DNA from: Solirubrobacter deserti
Lineage (GTDB): Bacteria; Actinomycetota; Thermoleophilia; Solirubrobacterales; Solirubrobacteraceae
Direction: 5' to 3'
DNA length: 64,000 bases
Assembly (NCBI RefSeq): GCF_003344625.1
Contig: NZ_QPKJ02000006.1
Coordinates: forward strand, 434,001 to 498,000
Part shown: in pieces, positions 1-10,094 of the stretch
Layout of the letters: each line of letters opens with the position of its first letter
Position numbering within the stretch: the first letter of the stretch is position 1
Made by a program: the position numbers and the translations under genes
The notes under the pieces: generated by a model
Told to the model about the DNA's origin: nothing
The model's input: the letters and a program-made list of their open reading frames with translations, nothing else
Database searches by the model: none

Positions 1-1790
1 CGCAGCTTGAGCTTGCGCGCCGTCTTCGCGTCCACCGTGAGCGTCAGGCGCGTGCGGCACTTCGGCTTGGTGCACGTGACGTCCACGGTCACGCCGCGGC
101 GCAGCAGCGTCTTGAGCTGCGGGCGCCGCGCCGAGACACGCAGCCACGGCGCGGGAATCCCGTCCAACACCGGCGGCTCGACGCGCGGAACCGGGACCGG
201 CGTGACCGACCGGCGCAGCGTGACCGAGTCGTCCCCGTCGTCGGTGACGCGCAGGCCGAAGCTCGCGGCCAGGTGGCCAGCGTCGTCCCATCCAAAGGAG
301 GGGCCGTCGTCGTATTCCCCGTCGCCGTCGGCATCCCACGCCGTGCCGAGGCAGCATCGGTCGCCGGCGTCCGCATCGCTGCCACCGCCACCGATCGCCG
401 TGCGCCGGTACGCCGCCTGGAGCGGGTTCGCGACGTCGCCGGTCTGCATCGTCGCGTCGGGCCCGAGGTTCCCCGGGACGAACGGCACCTGGGTCGTGCT
501 CACGGCCGTGCGGCCGCGGGCGTCCGTGGCGCGCAGCGCGAGGGTCGCCGGCCCGTCGAACCGCCGCCAGACCGAATAGGCGTTCGGCGGCGCGTCGTCG
601 AACGCTCCGTCGGCGTCCAGGTCGGCGGCCCAGTCGGCGCCCGTCGGCCCGCTGCCCGCGAACTGGAGCAAAGTGGCCGCGGACGGACGGGCCGGCGAGA
701 CGGCCATCCAGTGCGCCCGCGGCACGGCGATGTCGGCGGCGTCCCGCGCGGAGACGCTTGTGACCGGCTCGGCAGGAGCACCGTTCCGGCGCACGCGCAC
801 CTCGTAGGTGCCCGGGGTCAGGTACGTGAAGGTGATCTGCTCGCCCGTTCCGTCGTCGAACTCGCCGTCGCCGTCCGCGTCCCACTGGGCGTCGTACCGG
901 CCCGAGGACTTCAGCGTCACCGGCTTGCCGACTTCGACCACGCGCGAGCGGTCCTGCGGGAACCGGCTCGAGGTGCGCGTCGTCGCCGTGGCGCCGCTGT
1001 CATCGGTCACGCGGACACCAGAGAGGTCGACGTTCGGCACCCGCGCGTCGCGGCCGCGGTCGGTCTCGTAGGTGCCGTCACCGTCGAAGTCGTACTCGTA
1101 GCGGACGATCTCCCCGTCGGGATCGAGCGCCTCGAGACTCCACCCTCCGGGACCGCACAGGGCCTGATCGAGGTCCACGGTGGGAGCGAGGTTGCCGGCG
1201 TGCACGTCGAGCGTCGTCGTCGCGACCGCCGTGGCGCCTGCGTCGTCGGTGAACCGCGCGCGGATCACGCGCTCGCCGGCGGTCGCGAACATCGCCGTGC
1301 CGGTCGTTCCCGTGGTCTCGAACGTGCCGTCGCCGTCCAGGTCCAGCGCGGTCTGCACGGTGCGCCCGTCCGGGTCGCTCCCCGTGGCGGTGACCTTGAC
1401 CGGCGCCCCGGCGCGAGCCGAGTAGGGCGTGGCACTGACCGTGCCCGTCGGCGTGCCGTTCCAGCCGTGCACGGTGAACGTGCGGCTGTCGGTCAGCAGC
1501 CCCAGCGGTGTGACCGCCTGGGCGCGCACCGTTCGCTCACCGGCGGGGAACGTGGCGGTCACCCGCTTGCCGGTCGCGTCGTCGAACTCGCCGTCACCGT
1601 CCAGGTCCCAGGCGTAGCCGTCGGCGCCCGCCCCGCCGGTCAGCTCGACCTCGGACCCTGCGCGCGGGGAGGCGGGAGACATGCCGATGCTGATCGCGAC
1701 AGACTCCGGGACGACGCTGCACGCGGACGCGACTTCAGGCGCGAGCAACGCAGCGCCGAACACGCCGGTTGCGACCAATCGGGAGACCAT
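1..1790 (-). CDS. Secreted protein with repeated PKD-like, Asp-rich modules (3' end beyond window)
   Basis: The frame is open from an ATG at 1790 to the left window edge, so about 596 residues are visible and the C-terminus is missing. It starts with a short hydrophobic segment ending in an Ala-rich stretch with an early Cys, which fits a signal peptide. After that a motif of the form W/L-D-x-D-G-D-G-x-[FY]-[DE] recurs about six times, roughly every 80-100 residues, each inside a beta-rich module resembling PKD or Ig-like surface domains. The acidic loop looks like a calcium-binding DxDxDG loop. The last visible part (TLLRRGVTV..., then a C-x4-C pair) resembles the beta modules that end many secreted proteins of this lineage. 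The likely role is an extracellular or surface structural protein. No enzymatic domain is visible, and one could lie outside the window. Confidence 0.8.
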   Translation of the reverse strand, partial: MVSRLVATGVFGAALLAPEVASACSVVPESVAISIGMSPASPRAGSEVELTGGAGADGYAWDLDGDGEFDDATGKRVTATFPAGERTVRAQAVTPLGLLTDSRTFTVHGWNGTPTGTVSATPYSARAGAPVKVTATGSDPDGRTVQTALDLDGDGTFETTGTTGTAMFATAGERVIRARFTDDAGATAVATTTLDVHAGNLAPTVDLDQALCGPGGWSLEALDPDGEIVRYEYDFDGDGTYETDRGRDARVPNVDLSGVRVTDDSGATATTRTSSRFPQDRSRVVEVGKPVTLKSSGRYDAQWDADGDGEFDDGTGEQITFTYLTPGTYEVRVRRNGAPAEPVTSVSARDAADIAVPRAHWMAVSPARPSAATLLQFAGSGPTGADWAADLDADGAFDDAPPNAYSVWRRFDGPATLALRATDARGRTAVSTTQVPFVPGNLGPDATMQTGDVANPLQAAYRRTAIGGGGSDADAGDRCCLGTAWDADGDGEYDDGPSFGWDDAGHLAASFGLRVTDDGDDSVTLRRSVTPVPVPRVEPPVLDGIPAPWLRVSARRPQLKTLLRRGVTVDVTCTKPKCRTRLTLTVDAKTARKLKL

Positions 1791-1845
1791 GCCCGTAAAC
1801 GTAGCCACGGACGAACCCGCGACTACCCAAATCCTCGTCCACTGG

Positions 1846-3627
<1,782 letters not shown>

Positions 3628-3652
3628 CGGCCATCAGCCTACGATCCTCTGC

Positions 3653-5620
3653 ATGGAGGAGCTCGAGGAGGAGCAGGAGCACTTAGACCAGACGTGCGCC
3701 GCGTTCGACGCGGCGTTCGCCGCGCTGACCGGCCGCGGCGAGTATCGCGGCGACGACGAGTACGCCAACGAGGCGCTCGAAGCGATGCGGCGCGAGCGCA
3801 TCCGCGTGTACACGGAGGCGAGCGGACCGCTGTACTTCGGCCGCATCGACCGCGCCGAGGGCGGGACGCTGTACGTCGGCCGCCACGCGATCTGGAGCGC
3901 CGAGAACGACCTGCTCGCCGTCAACTGGCGCGCGCCCGCCGCGGAGCCGTTCTACACCGCCACCGAGCGCGACCCGCACGGCGTGCGCCGGCGCCGCCGG
4001 CTGGAGATCGAGGACCGGACGGTGCTCGGGTTCGTCGACGAGCCGCTCGACTCCGACTTCGAGGACCACCTCACCGAGGCGATCGTCGAGGACATCACGC
4101 GTCAGCGCGTCGGCGAGATGCGCCAGATCATCTCGACGATCACGCCCGACCAGTACGAGCTGATCGCGCGGGACGTGGACGGCGCGCTGGTGATCCAGGG
4201 CGGACCGGGCACGGGCAAGACCGCCGTCGGCCTGCACCGGGCCGCCTGGCTGCTGTACGCCAATCCCCAGCTCGGCCGCGAGGGCGTGCTCGTCGTCGGC
4301 CCGAACGAGACGTTCATCCGCTACGTCGAGCAGGTGTTGCCGGCGCTGGGCGAGAGCGCCGTCGAGCAGCGCGCGATCGGCTCGCTGGTCACCGAGCCGC
4401 ACGGCGAGACCGACGAGGCGCGCGAGCTGGCGACGCTGAAGGGCAGCGCCCGGATCGCGGTCGTCCTGCACCGGCTGCTGTGGGACCGGCTGCATTTCGA
4501 GGACATCGAGATCCCCGTCTCGCGGCGCGTCACGGCCACGGTGACCGCCGACGAGCAGCGCGAGCTCGTGGCGGCCGTCCGCGAGCGCACGTTCTCCTAC
4601 GAGGCCGGGCGCGAGCGCTTCCGCGAGCGCCTCGCGGGTACGCTGGCCTCGCGCATCCTCACGCGCGACTCGCTCGCGGGCAGCGAGGAGGCGGTCCGCA
4701 CCATCCGCAAGGCCAAGGAGTACAGCCGGGCGGTGACGAAGGCGTGGCCGAAGGAGACGCCCGAGGGCCTGGTCAAGAAACTGTTCACGAACCGTGCACG
4801 GCTGGAGCGCGTGGCCGGCGACCTGCTCGAGCCGGAGGAGATCGCGCTGCTGCTCAAGGCGAGCGCCGCGACCTCCAAGCACGACATGACGCCGACCGAC
4901 GTCGCGCTGCTCGACGAGGCGCACTGGCTGATCGACCCGGGCTTCCGCCGCTTCGGGCACGTGGTCGTGGACGAGGCCCAGAACCTCACGCCGATGGAGC
5001 TGCGCATGACCGTGCGGCGCGCCCGCGGCCAGTCGCTGACGATCCTCGGCGACCTCGCCCAGCGCACCGCCGACGCGGGCGTGTCGTCGTGGGAGCGCGT
5101 GCTGCGGGAAGCGGGCGTGGACAGCTTCGACGTCTCCGAGCTGGAGGTCAGCTATCGCGTCCCGAACGAGTTCCTGCGCATCGCGGGAACGCTGCTGCCG
5201 CCGGGCGCGCCCGCCCCGCGCGGCGTCCGCGACGCCCCGTTCCCGCCGCGCGCGGTCCACACCGACACGCTCGGCGCCGCCGCGGCGGACGAGGCTCGGC
5301 GGCTCGTCGAGGCCGTCAACGGCAGCGTCGGCGTCGTCGCACCGCTCGCGCACATGGACGAGGTGCGCGCGGCGCTGGGCGAGTTCGCCGACGCGACCCA
5401 CGCCGCGCTCGGCGCCGGCATCAACCTGCTCGACCTGCACGTCGCCAAGGGCCTCGAGTTCGATGCGATCGTCGTCGTCGAACCCGCAGCGATCCTGCGC
5501 GAACGCCCCGACGGCGGCGTCGGCGGCCTCTACACCGCGCTCACCCGCGCCACCCGGGCGCTCTCCGTGATCCACGCCGAGCCGCTCCCCGAGCCGATGC
5601 GCGACGCGTTCCCAACCTAA
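3653..5620 (+). CDS. helD: HelD-like superfamily 1 ATPase (RNA polymerase recycling motor)
   Basis: The 655-residue product starts at the ATG at 3653; the open frame extends further upstream but runs through the neighbouring ABC-F gene. The N-terminus is an acidic, charged helix pair (MEELEEEQEHLDQ) like the coiled coil HelD inserts into the RNA polymerase secondary channel. Walker A is GGPGTGKT at 183-190, followed by the HelD-typical A-V-x-L-H-R-A-A-W-L-L-Y. The DEAQ box is at 440-443. C-terminal UvrD-type motifs are present (H-V-A-K-G-L-E-F-D and Y-T-A-L-T-R-A). By family it should release stalled RNA polymerase from DNA using ATP. At 655 residues it is shorter than B. subtilis or mycobacterial HelD, as some actinobacterial forms are. 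Its stop codon lies inside a palindrome that probably terminates transcription. Confidence 0.85.
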   Translation: MEELEEEQEHLDQTCAAFDAAFAALTGRGEYRGDDEYANEALEAMRRERIRVYTEASGPLYFGRIDRAEGGTLYVGRHAIWSAENDLLAVNWRAPAAEPFYTATERDPHGVRRRRRLEIEDRTVLGFVDEPLDSDFEDHLTEAIVEDITRQRVGEMRQIISTITPDQYELIARDVDGALVIQGGPGTGKTAVGLHRAAWLLYANPQLGREGVLVVGPNETFIRYVEQVLPALGESAVEQRAIGSLVTEPHGETDEARELATLKGSARIAVVLHRLLWDRLHFEDIEIPVSRRVTATVTADEQRELVAAVRERTFSYEAGRERFRERLAGTLASRILTRDSLAGSEEAVRTIRKAKEYSRAVTKAWPKETPEGLVKKLFTNRARLERVAGDLLEPEEIALLLKASAATSKHDMTPTDVALLDEAHWLIDPGFRRFGHVVVDEAQNLTPMELRMTVRRARGQSLTILGDLAQRTADAGVSSWERVLREAGVDSFDVSELEVSYRVPNEFLRIAGTLLPPGAPAPRGVRDAPFPPRAVHTDTLGAAAADEARRLVEAVNGSVGVVAPLAHMDEVRAALGEFADATHAALGAGINLLDLHVAKGLEFDAIVVVEPAAILRERPDGGVGGLYTALTRATRALSVIHAEPLPEPMRDAFPT

Positions 5621-5642
5621 AGGGGTCAGACCCCTTCAGGTT
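5614..5642. repeat. REP-like palindrome 1 (GGGGTCAGACCCC core)
   Basis: The outer arms AACCT/AGGTT and inner arms AAGGGGTC/GACCCCTT surround a central A, giving 13 paired bases per arm with one A/C mismatch. It overlaps the TAA stop of the HelD-like gene and lies between two convergent genes. A second, degenerate copy begins about 40 bases further on. It can form a strong hairpin on either strand and so may act as a bidirectional terminator. The sharing of both core and outer arms between two copies suggests a dispersed repeat family. Confidence 0.6.
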
Positions 5643-5679
5643 TCGGGCCTCCCGCAGCAGCGTGTTCGAACCCTAAAGG

Positions 5680-5718
5680 AACCTAAGAGGGTCAGACCCG
5701 TTAATGTTTCTTTAGGTT
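5680..5718. repeat. REP-like palindrome 2 (degenerate copy)
   Basis: The outer arms AACCTAA (5680-5686) and TTAGGTT (5712-5718) enclose an inner GGGTC-A-GACCC core at 5689-5699. It is the same design as the palindrome at 5614-5642 but with a longer, asymmetric right side. It ends just before the stop codon of the convergent TetR gene (5721). Together the two copies form a tandem inverted-repeat block between convergent genes. Confidence 0.5.
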
Positions 5719-5720
5719 GG

Positions 5721-6209
5721 TCAGGCCGTCCAGATGCCGGAAGGCGGGCCGGCGTCTTCGACGGTCGGGAGCAGGCGGGCGACACGGGTGATGGGCGGGC
5801 CGCCGTGCAGCGCGGACCAGGTCGCGCCGAGCAGCGCGGCCGCGGTCGGCTCGTCCCCCAGGGCGGCGGTGAGGGCGATCGAGATCCGCCGCAGGGAGCG
5901 CTCGACGCGGCCGGACGCCAGCCGGGCGCTGACGAACAGCAGCCGCGCGCCCGGCTCGGACGCCACGTAGTCGTCGAGCGCGGCCGCGATCTGCGTGACG
6001 CCGCCCTCGAAGCGCTCGATCAGGCGCTCGACCTCGGCCTCGACCGCGAGCGCGAACAGCTCCTCCTTGTCGCCCCCGCGCGCGTAGAGCGTCGGTTTCG
6101 CCACGCCCGCGGCGGCCACGACACGGTCGATCGGCGTGCCGTGCAGGCCGTCGGCGGCGAAGGCCGCGGCGAGCGCGGCGGTGTCGATCGAGGCGCGCGG
6201 CCGGGGCAT
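5721..6209 (-). CDS. TetR family transcriptional regulator
   Basis: The 162-residue protein has an N-terminal TetR helix-turn-helix at about 8-50 (A-A-F-A-A-D-G-L-H-G-T-P-I-D-R-V-V-A-A-A-G-V-A-K-P-T-L-Y). The canonical V-x-K-x-T-L-Y recognition turn is present, followed by an all-helical ligand domain. It is a little shorter than most TetR proteins. It is transcribed away from the nitrate operon. A 28-base near-palindrome (6215-6242) lies immediately upstream of its ATG, so autorepression is likely, and control of the divergent nitrate transporter is possible. The ligand cannot be inferred. Confidence 0.85.
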   Translation of the reverse strand: MPRPRASIDTAALAAAFAADGLHGTPIDRVVAAAGVAKPTLYARGGDKEELFALAVEAEVERLIERFEGGVTQIAAALDDYVASEPGARLLFVSARLASGRVERSLRRISIALTAALGDEPTAAALLGATWSALHGGPPITRVARLLPTVEDAGPPSGIWTA

Positions 6210-6214
6210 TCCGC

Positions 6215-6242
6215 CGAATCCTAACCGCGCGGTTCAGATTCG
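6215..6242. promoter_or_regulatory. Probable TetR operator
   Basis: CGAATC-CT-AACCGCGCGGTT-CA-GATTCG is symmetric except for the two dinucleotides CT and CA. The central 12 bases are a perfect palindrome. It starts 5 bases upstream of the TetR ATG and lies in the only spacer between TetR and the divergent nitrate operon, the usual place and size for a TetR dimer-of-dimers site. Confidence 0.6.
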
Positions 6243-6271
6243 ACTCCGCGGAGACAAGTGCCGACCACATG

Positions 6272-6288
6272 TCCGACCGGCGGTCGGA
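6272..6288. promoter_or_regulatory. Palindrome in the leader of the nitrate operon
   Basis: TCCGACC-GGC-GGTCGGA is a perfect 7-base inverted repeat with a 3-base centre. It lies 34 bases upstream of the preferred start of the nitrate transporter gene. It could be a second operator or an RNA hairpin in the 5' leader. Its sequence differs from the TetR palindrome, so if it is a protein site the protein is probably another one. Confidence 0.3.
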
Positions 6289-6322
6289 TGGCCCGGCGCG
6301 GGGCTCGCCATACGGTCGAGTC

Positions 6323-7507
6323 ATGCACCTGAGGGAACTGAGAACCGCCGGTCACGCCCCCTCGCTGGCGGCCGCGCTCCTGCACTTCGACGTCAGCTTC
6401 ATGGCCTGGGTGCTGCTCGGCGCCCTCGGCGCCTACATCGGCGAGGACCTGGGCCTGTCGGCTTCAGCCAAGGGCCTGATGGTGGCCGTGCCGCTGCTGT
6501 CGGCCGCCGCCTTCCGGGTCGCGCTCGGCCTGCTCGGCGACCGCTACGGGCCGCGCCGCGTCGGCCTGTACTCGATGGGCTTCGTGGTGATCGCGCTGCT
6601 CGCCGGGTGGCAGCTCGCGACGAGCTACGCGACGGTGCTGGGCGTCGGCGTCCTGCTCGGCGTCGCCGGCGCGAGCTTCGCGATCGCGCTGCCGCTCGCC
6701 GGCCGCCACTACCCGCCGGAGCGTCAGGGCCTGGCGATGGGCATCGCCGGCGCCGGCAACTCGGGCACGGTGCTCACCACGCTGTTCGCGCCACGCCTGG
6801 CCGAGGCCTACGGCTGGCACGCCGTGTTCGGGCTCGCGCTGATCCCGGTGCTGCTCGTGTGGGGCGCGTTTGCCCTGCTGGCCAAGGAGCCGCCGGCGCC
6901 CGCCAGCCCGGTGAAGCCCCGCGACCTGCGCAACATCCTGCGCGAGCCGGACGCCTGGCGCCTGTGCGGCCTCTACGCGGTCACGTTCGGCACGTTCGTC
7001 GGCCTCGCGTCGTTCCTGCCGATCTTCTTCCGCGACCAGTACGGCATCAGCAAGGTCGACGCCGCGACGCTCGTCGCCGTCGGCGCCGCGCTCGGCTCGC
7101 TGCTGCGTCCGCTCGGCGGCTACCTCGCCGACCGCGCCGGCGGCACCACGGTGCTCACGGGCGTGTACGGGATCGGCGCCGCGCTGCTGCTGTTCACCAG
7201 CGCGCTCCCCGCGCTGGCCGCCACGGCGACCGCGTTCATCCTCGCGATGGGCACGTTCGGCATCGGCAACGGCGCTGTGTTCCAGCTCGTCGGCGTCCGG
7301 TACCGGGAACGGATCGGCGTGCTGACCGGGCTCGTGGGCGCGGCCGGAGGGCTCGGCGGGTTCTTCCTGCCGACGATCCTCGGCGTCGTCAAGGACGCGC
7401 TGGGCTCCTTCGGGCCGGGCCTCGGCGCGATCGCCGTCGCCGCGGCCGTCGCATTGATCACGACGATGCGCCCGAGCACCGTCGCGCTGGCGGGGGCACG
7501 GGCATGA
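6323..7507 (+). CDS. NarK/NasA-type MFS nitrate/nitrite transporter
   Basis: The 394-residue membrane protein has about 12 hydrophobic segments. It shows the MFS loop signature G-D-R-Y-G-P-R-R-V-G after TM2 and glycine-rich helices (G-I-A-G-A-G-N-S-G-T-V; F-G-I-G-N-G-A-V-F-Q-L-V) that match the nitrate signatures of NarK-family carriers. The ATG at 6323 is chosen over an ATG at 6269 because the extra 18 residues are polar and Gly/Arg-rich, and the hydrophobic part begins soon after M-H-L-R-E-L. As first gene of the nitrate assimilation operon it should import nitrate. Its TGA overlaps the ATG of nirB. Confidence 0.88.
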   Translation: MHLRELRTAGHAPSLAAALLHFDVSFMAWVLLGALGAYIGEDLGLSASAKGLMVAVPLLSAAAFRVALGLLGDRYGPRRVGLYSMGFVVIALLAGWQLATSYATVLGVGVLLGVAGASFAIALPLAGRHYPPERQGLAMGIAGAGNSGTVLTTLFAPRLAEAYGWHAVFGLALIPVLLVWGAFALLAKEPPAPASPVKPRDLRNILREPDAWRLCGLYAVTFGTFVGLASFLPIFFRDQYGISKVDAATLVAVGAALGSLLRPLGGYLADRAGGTTVLTGVYGIGAALLLFTSALPALAATATAFILAMGTFGIGNGAVFQLVGVRYRERIGVLTGLVGAAGGLGGFFLPTILGVVKDALGSFGPGLGAIAVAAAVALITTMRPSTVALAGARA

Positions 7508-9780
7508 GGGTCCTCGTCGTCGGCGGCGGCATCGCCGGACAGGCCGTGATCGAGGCGATCCGCGAGCGCGACCGCGACATCGAGCTCACGCTCGCGTGCG
7601 CCGAGCCGCGCCTCCCCTACGACCGCGTCGCGCTCTCCACCCTGCTCGCGAACGGCGCGGACGTCGACTCGCTCACCCTGCGCCCCGCGTCCTGGTACGA
7701 GGACAACGACGTCGAGGTGCTCCTGGACACCTGGGTGGACGAGCTCGACGGCTACGACCGCTACGTGCTGTGCACCGGCTCGGACGCGCTCGTCCCGCCG
7801 ATCCCCGGGGCCGAGCACGCGCACGTGTTCCGCGGGCCCGAGGACTGCGCGGCCATCACGGCGGCGGCCAAGGGCAAGGCCGTCGTGATCGGCGGCGGTC
7901 TGCTCGGCCTGGAGGCCGCGTACGGACTCGCCTCCCTCGGCTGCGAGACGACCGTCGTGCACCTGATGGACCGCCTGATGGAGCGCCAGCTCGACCAGGG
8001 CGCGGCGACCCTGCTCACGCCCGCGATGGAGCAGCTGGGCGTCAACGTGCTCTTGGAGCGCAACACGGAGGAGATCACGCCGGGCGGCGTGCGGCTCGCG
8101 GGCGGCGAGGAGCTGCCCGCCGACGTGGTCGTCATCTCGGTCGGCATCCGGCCGCAGGTGGAGCTCGCACGCCGCCTGGGGCTGAACGTGGAGCGCGGAA
8201 TCGTCGTGGACGACGCCATGGTGACCTCGGACCCACGCGTGCTCGCGGTCGGCGAGTGCGCGCAACACCGCGGCGTCGTCCACGGCATCGTCGCGCCGAT
8301 CCACGAGCAGGCCAAGGTCGCGGCGGACACGATCTGCGGCGTCGAGGCCGCCTACACCGGCTCCATCCCCACCGCGAAGCTCAAGGTGATGGGCGTCGAC
8401 CTGGTGTGCGCCGGCGCGCCCGACGGCAGCCGCGCGGTGGTCGTGGCGGACGACTCCACCTACCGCAAGCTGGTCGTGGACCCCGACGGCCGCACCGTCG
8501 GCACGATCCTGCTCGGCGACATCCGCGGCTCGGAGTTGCTGATGGACGCCGTCCGCACCGGCCGCGAGGCGGACGACCCGCTCGCGCTGCTCGCCGAGGC
8601 CAGCCAGGCCACGGCGGCCGACCTGCCCGACAGCGCCCGCGTGTGCAACTGCCACGGCGTGTGCAAGGGCGAGATCGTCGACGCCATCCGCACGCGCGGG
8701 CTCGGCTCCACGCTGGAAGTCGTCAACGTCACCCGCGCGGGCGCGGGCTGCGGCTCCTGCAAGCCCGTCGTCGCCGAGCTGCTCGCCAACGAGCGCGGCG
8801 GGGCGGCCGAGGAGGCGACGTTCCTGTGCCCGTGCCGGCGCCAGACGCGCGAGGAGCTCGCCGCGGTGGTCCGCGAACGCGGGATCGAGAGCGTGAGCGA
8901 GCTCTCCGCCGCCTGCGGCGCGGGCCGCGACTGCGGCGCGTGCAAGCCGGGCCTGGCCTACCTGATGTCGGAGATCAACGGCAACCGCCACCGCGAGGAG
9001 CGCCACGCGCGCTTCATCAACGACCGCGTGCACGCGAACATCCAGAACGACGGCACGTTCAGCGTCGTCCCGCGCATCCGCGGCGGCGTCACGACCGCCG
9101 CCGAGCTGCGCCGGATCGCCGACGTGGCCGAGAAGCACGAGGTGCCGCTGATCAAGATCACCGGCGGCCAGCGCATCGACCTGCTCGGCATCAAGAAGGA
9201 GCAGCTCCCCGCGATCTGGGAGGAGCTCGACATGCCGTCCGGGCACGCGTACGCGAAGGCGGTGCGGACGGTCAAGACGTGCGTCGGCACCGACTTCTGC
9301 CGCTTCGGGCTGGGCGACGCGATGGGCGTCGGGATCGAGCTCGAACGCGCGATGGAGGGTCTCTACACGCCGCACAAGGTCAAGGGCGCGGTCACCGGCT
9401 GCCCGCGCAACTGCGCCGAGGCGTACGTGAAGGACATCGGCGTCGTGGCGGTCGAAGGCGGCTGGGAGGTCTATGTGGGCGGCGCGGCCGGTGCGACCGT
9501 CCGTAAGGGTGACCTGCTCGCCACCGTCCCCACCTCCGACGAGGCGATCCGCGTCTCGCTCGCGTTCCTGCAGCACTACCGCGAGTCGGCGGAGTACCTG
9601 GAGCGCACCTACGCCTACATCGCGCGCGTCGGCATCGAGCCCGTGCGTGAGGCGGTGATGAGCGACATGGAGGGCCTGCTCGAGCGCTACCGGATCGCCA
9701 AGGCCGCCGCCGACCCCGACCCGTGGCGTGAGCGCCACAACCCCGTCCATCCCAAGCAGTTCGCGGAGCTCGACTCATGA
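7504..9780 (+). CDS. nirB: Assimilatory NAD(P)H nitrite reductase, large subunit
   Basis: The 758-residue enzyme reduces nitrite to ammonium with NAD(P)H in the cytoplasm. In order it has an FAD-binding Rossmann fold (GGGIAG at 7-12), an NAD-binding GGGLLGLE near 128, and a BFD-like [2Fe-2S] domain with C381, C383, C416 and C419. A second C-x-C...C-x2-C BFD-like domain follows at about 443-490. The sulfite/nitrite reductase half-domains then carry the siroheme/[4Fe-4S] ligands C593, C599, C633 and C637. It is shorter than E. coli NirB (847 residues). It starts at an ATG overlapping the transporter stop (ATGA), and its own stop overlaps nirD. Its FAD/NAD half is clearly paralogous to the C-terminal half of the nitrate reductase encoded two genes downstream. 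Confidence 0.93.
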   Translation: MRVLVVGGGIAGQAVIEAIRERDRDIELTLACAEPRLPYDRVALSTLLANGADVDSLTLRPASWYEDNDVEVLLDTWVDELDGYDRYVLCTGSDALVPPIPGAEHAHVFRGPEDCAAITAAAKGKAVVIGGGLLGLEAAYGLASLGCETTVVHLMDRLMERQLDQGAATLLTPAMEQLGVNVLLERNTEEITPGGVRLAGGEELPADVVVISVGIRPQVELARRLGLNVERGIVVDDAMVTSDPRVLAVGECAQHRGVVHGIVAPIHEQAKVAADTICGVEAAYTGSIPTAKLKVMGVDLVCAGAPDGSRAVVVADDSTYRKLVVDPDGRTVGTILLGDIRGSELLMDAVRTGREADDPLALLAEASQATAADLPDSARVCNCHGVCKGEIVDAIRTRGLGSTLEVVNVTRAGAGCGSCKPVVAELLANERGGAAEEATFLCPCRRQTREELAAVVRERGIESVSELSAACGAGRDCGACKPGLAYLMSEINGNRHREERHARFINDRVHANIQNDGTFSVVPRIRGGVTTAAELRRIADVAEKHEVPLIKITGGQRIDLLGIKKEQLPAIWEELDMPSGHAYAKAVRTVKTCVGTDFCRFGLGDAMGVGIELERAMEGLYTPHKVKGAVTGCPRNCAEAYVKDIGVVAVEGGWEVYVGGAAGATVRKGDLLATVPTSDEAIRVSLAFLQHYRESAEYLERTYAYIARVGIEPVREAVMSDMEGLLERYRIAKAAADPDPWRERHNPVHPKQFAELDS

Positions 9781-10094
9781 CCGCCGTCGCCTCGACCTGG
9801 ACGCGGGTGGGCCGCGTCGAAGACATCCCGCTGCTGGAGGGCCGCACGACCAGCGTCGAGGGGCGCCGGATCGCGGTCTTCCGGCTGCTCACCGGGTTCG
9901 CCGCGATCGACGCGCACTGCCCGCACGCGGCCGGACCGCTCGCCGACGGGATCGTCGCCGACTCGTGCGTCACGTGTCCGCTGCACGGGCGGCGGTTCGA
10001 CCTGGAGACGGGGCTGGCGCTCAACGGGGACGAGTCGGTGGCCGTGCACGAGGTCCGCGTCGAGGGCGACGAGCTCTGGGTCCGGCTCGCGTGA
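9777..10094 (+). CDS. nirD: Nitrite reductase small subunit, Rieske-type
   Basis: This 105-residue Rieske [2Fe-2S] protein has both cluster half-motifs, C-P-H and C-P-L-H-G-R, separated by about 17 residues. It partners NirB in assimilatory nitrite reductase. Some NirD proteins have lost the cluster ligands, but here all four are kept, so it probably binds a cluster. The ATG overlaps the nirB stop (ATGA). Its TGA overlaps a GTG start for the nitrate reductase, so translation of the three enzymes is coupled. Confidence 0.93.
   Translation: MTAVASTWTRVGRVEDIPLLEGRTTSVEGRRIAVFRLLTGFAAIDAHCPHAAGPLADGIVADSCVTCPLHGRRFDLETGLALNGDESVAVHEVRVEGDELWVRLA

Noticed and set aside
6136..7503. A long N-terminal extension of nirB
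   Set aside because: It runs through the TetR and transporter genes in another frame and has no family motifs. The ATG at 7504 starts the FAD fold and overlaps the transporter stop.
9728..10090. An N-terminal extension of the nitrate reductase
   Set aside because: It overlaps nirD completely. The GTG at 10091 is in the standard overlap and is four residues before the first cluster Cys.
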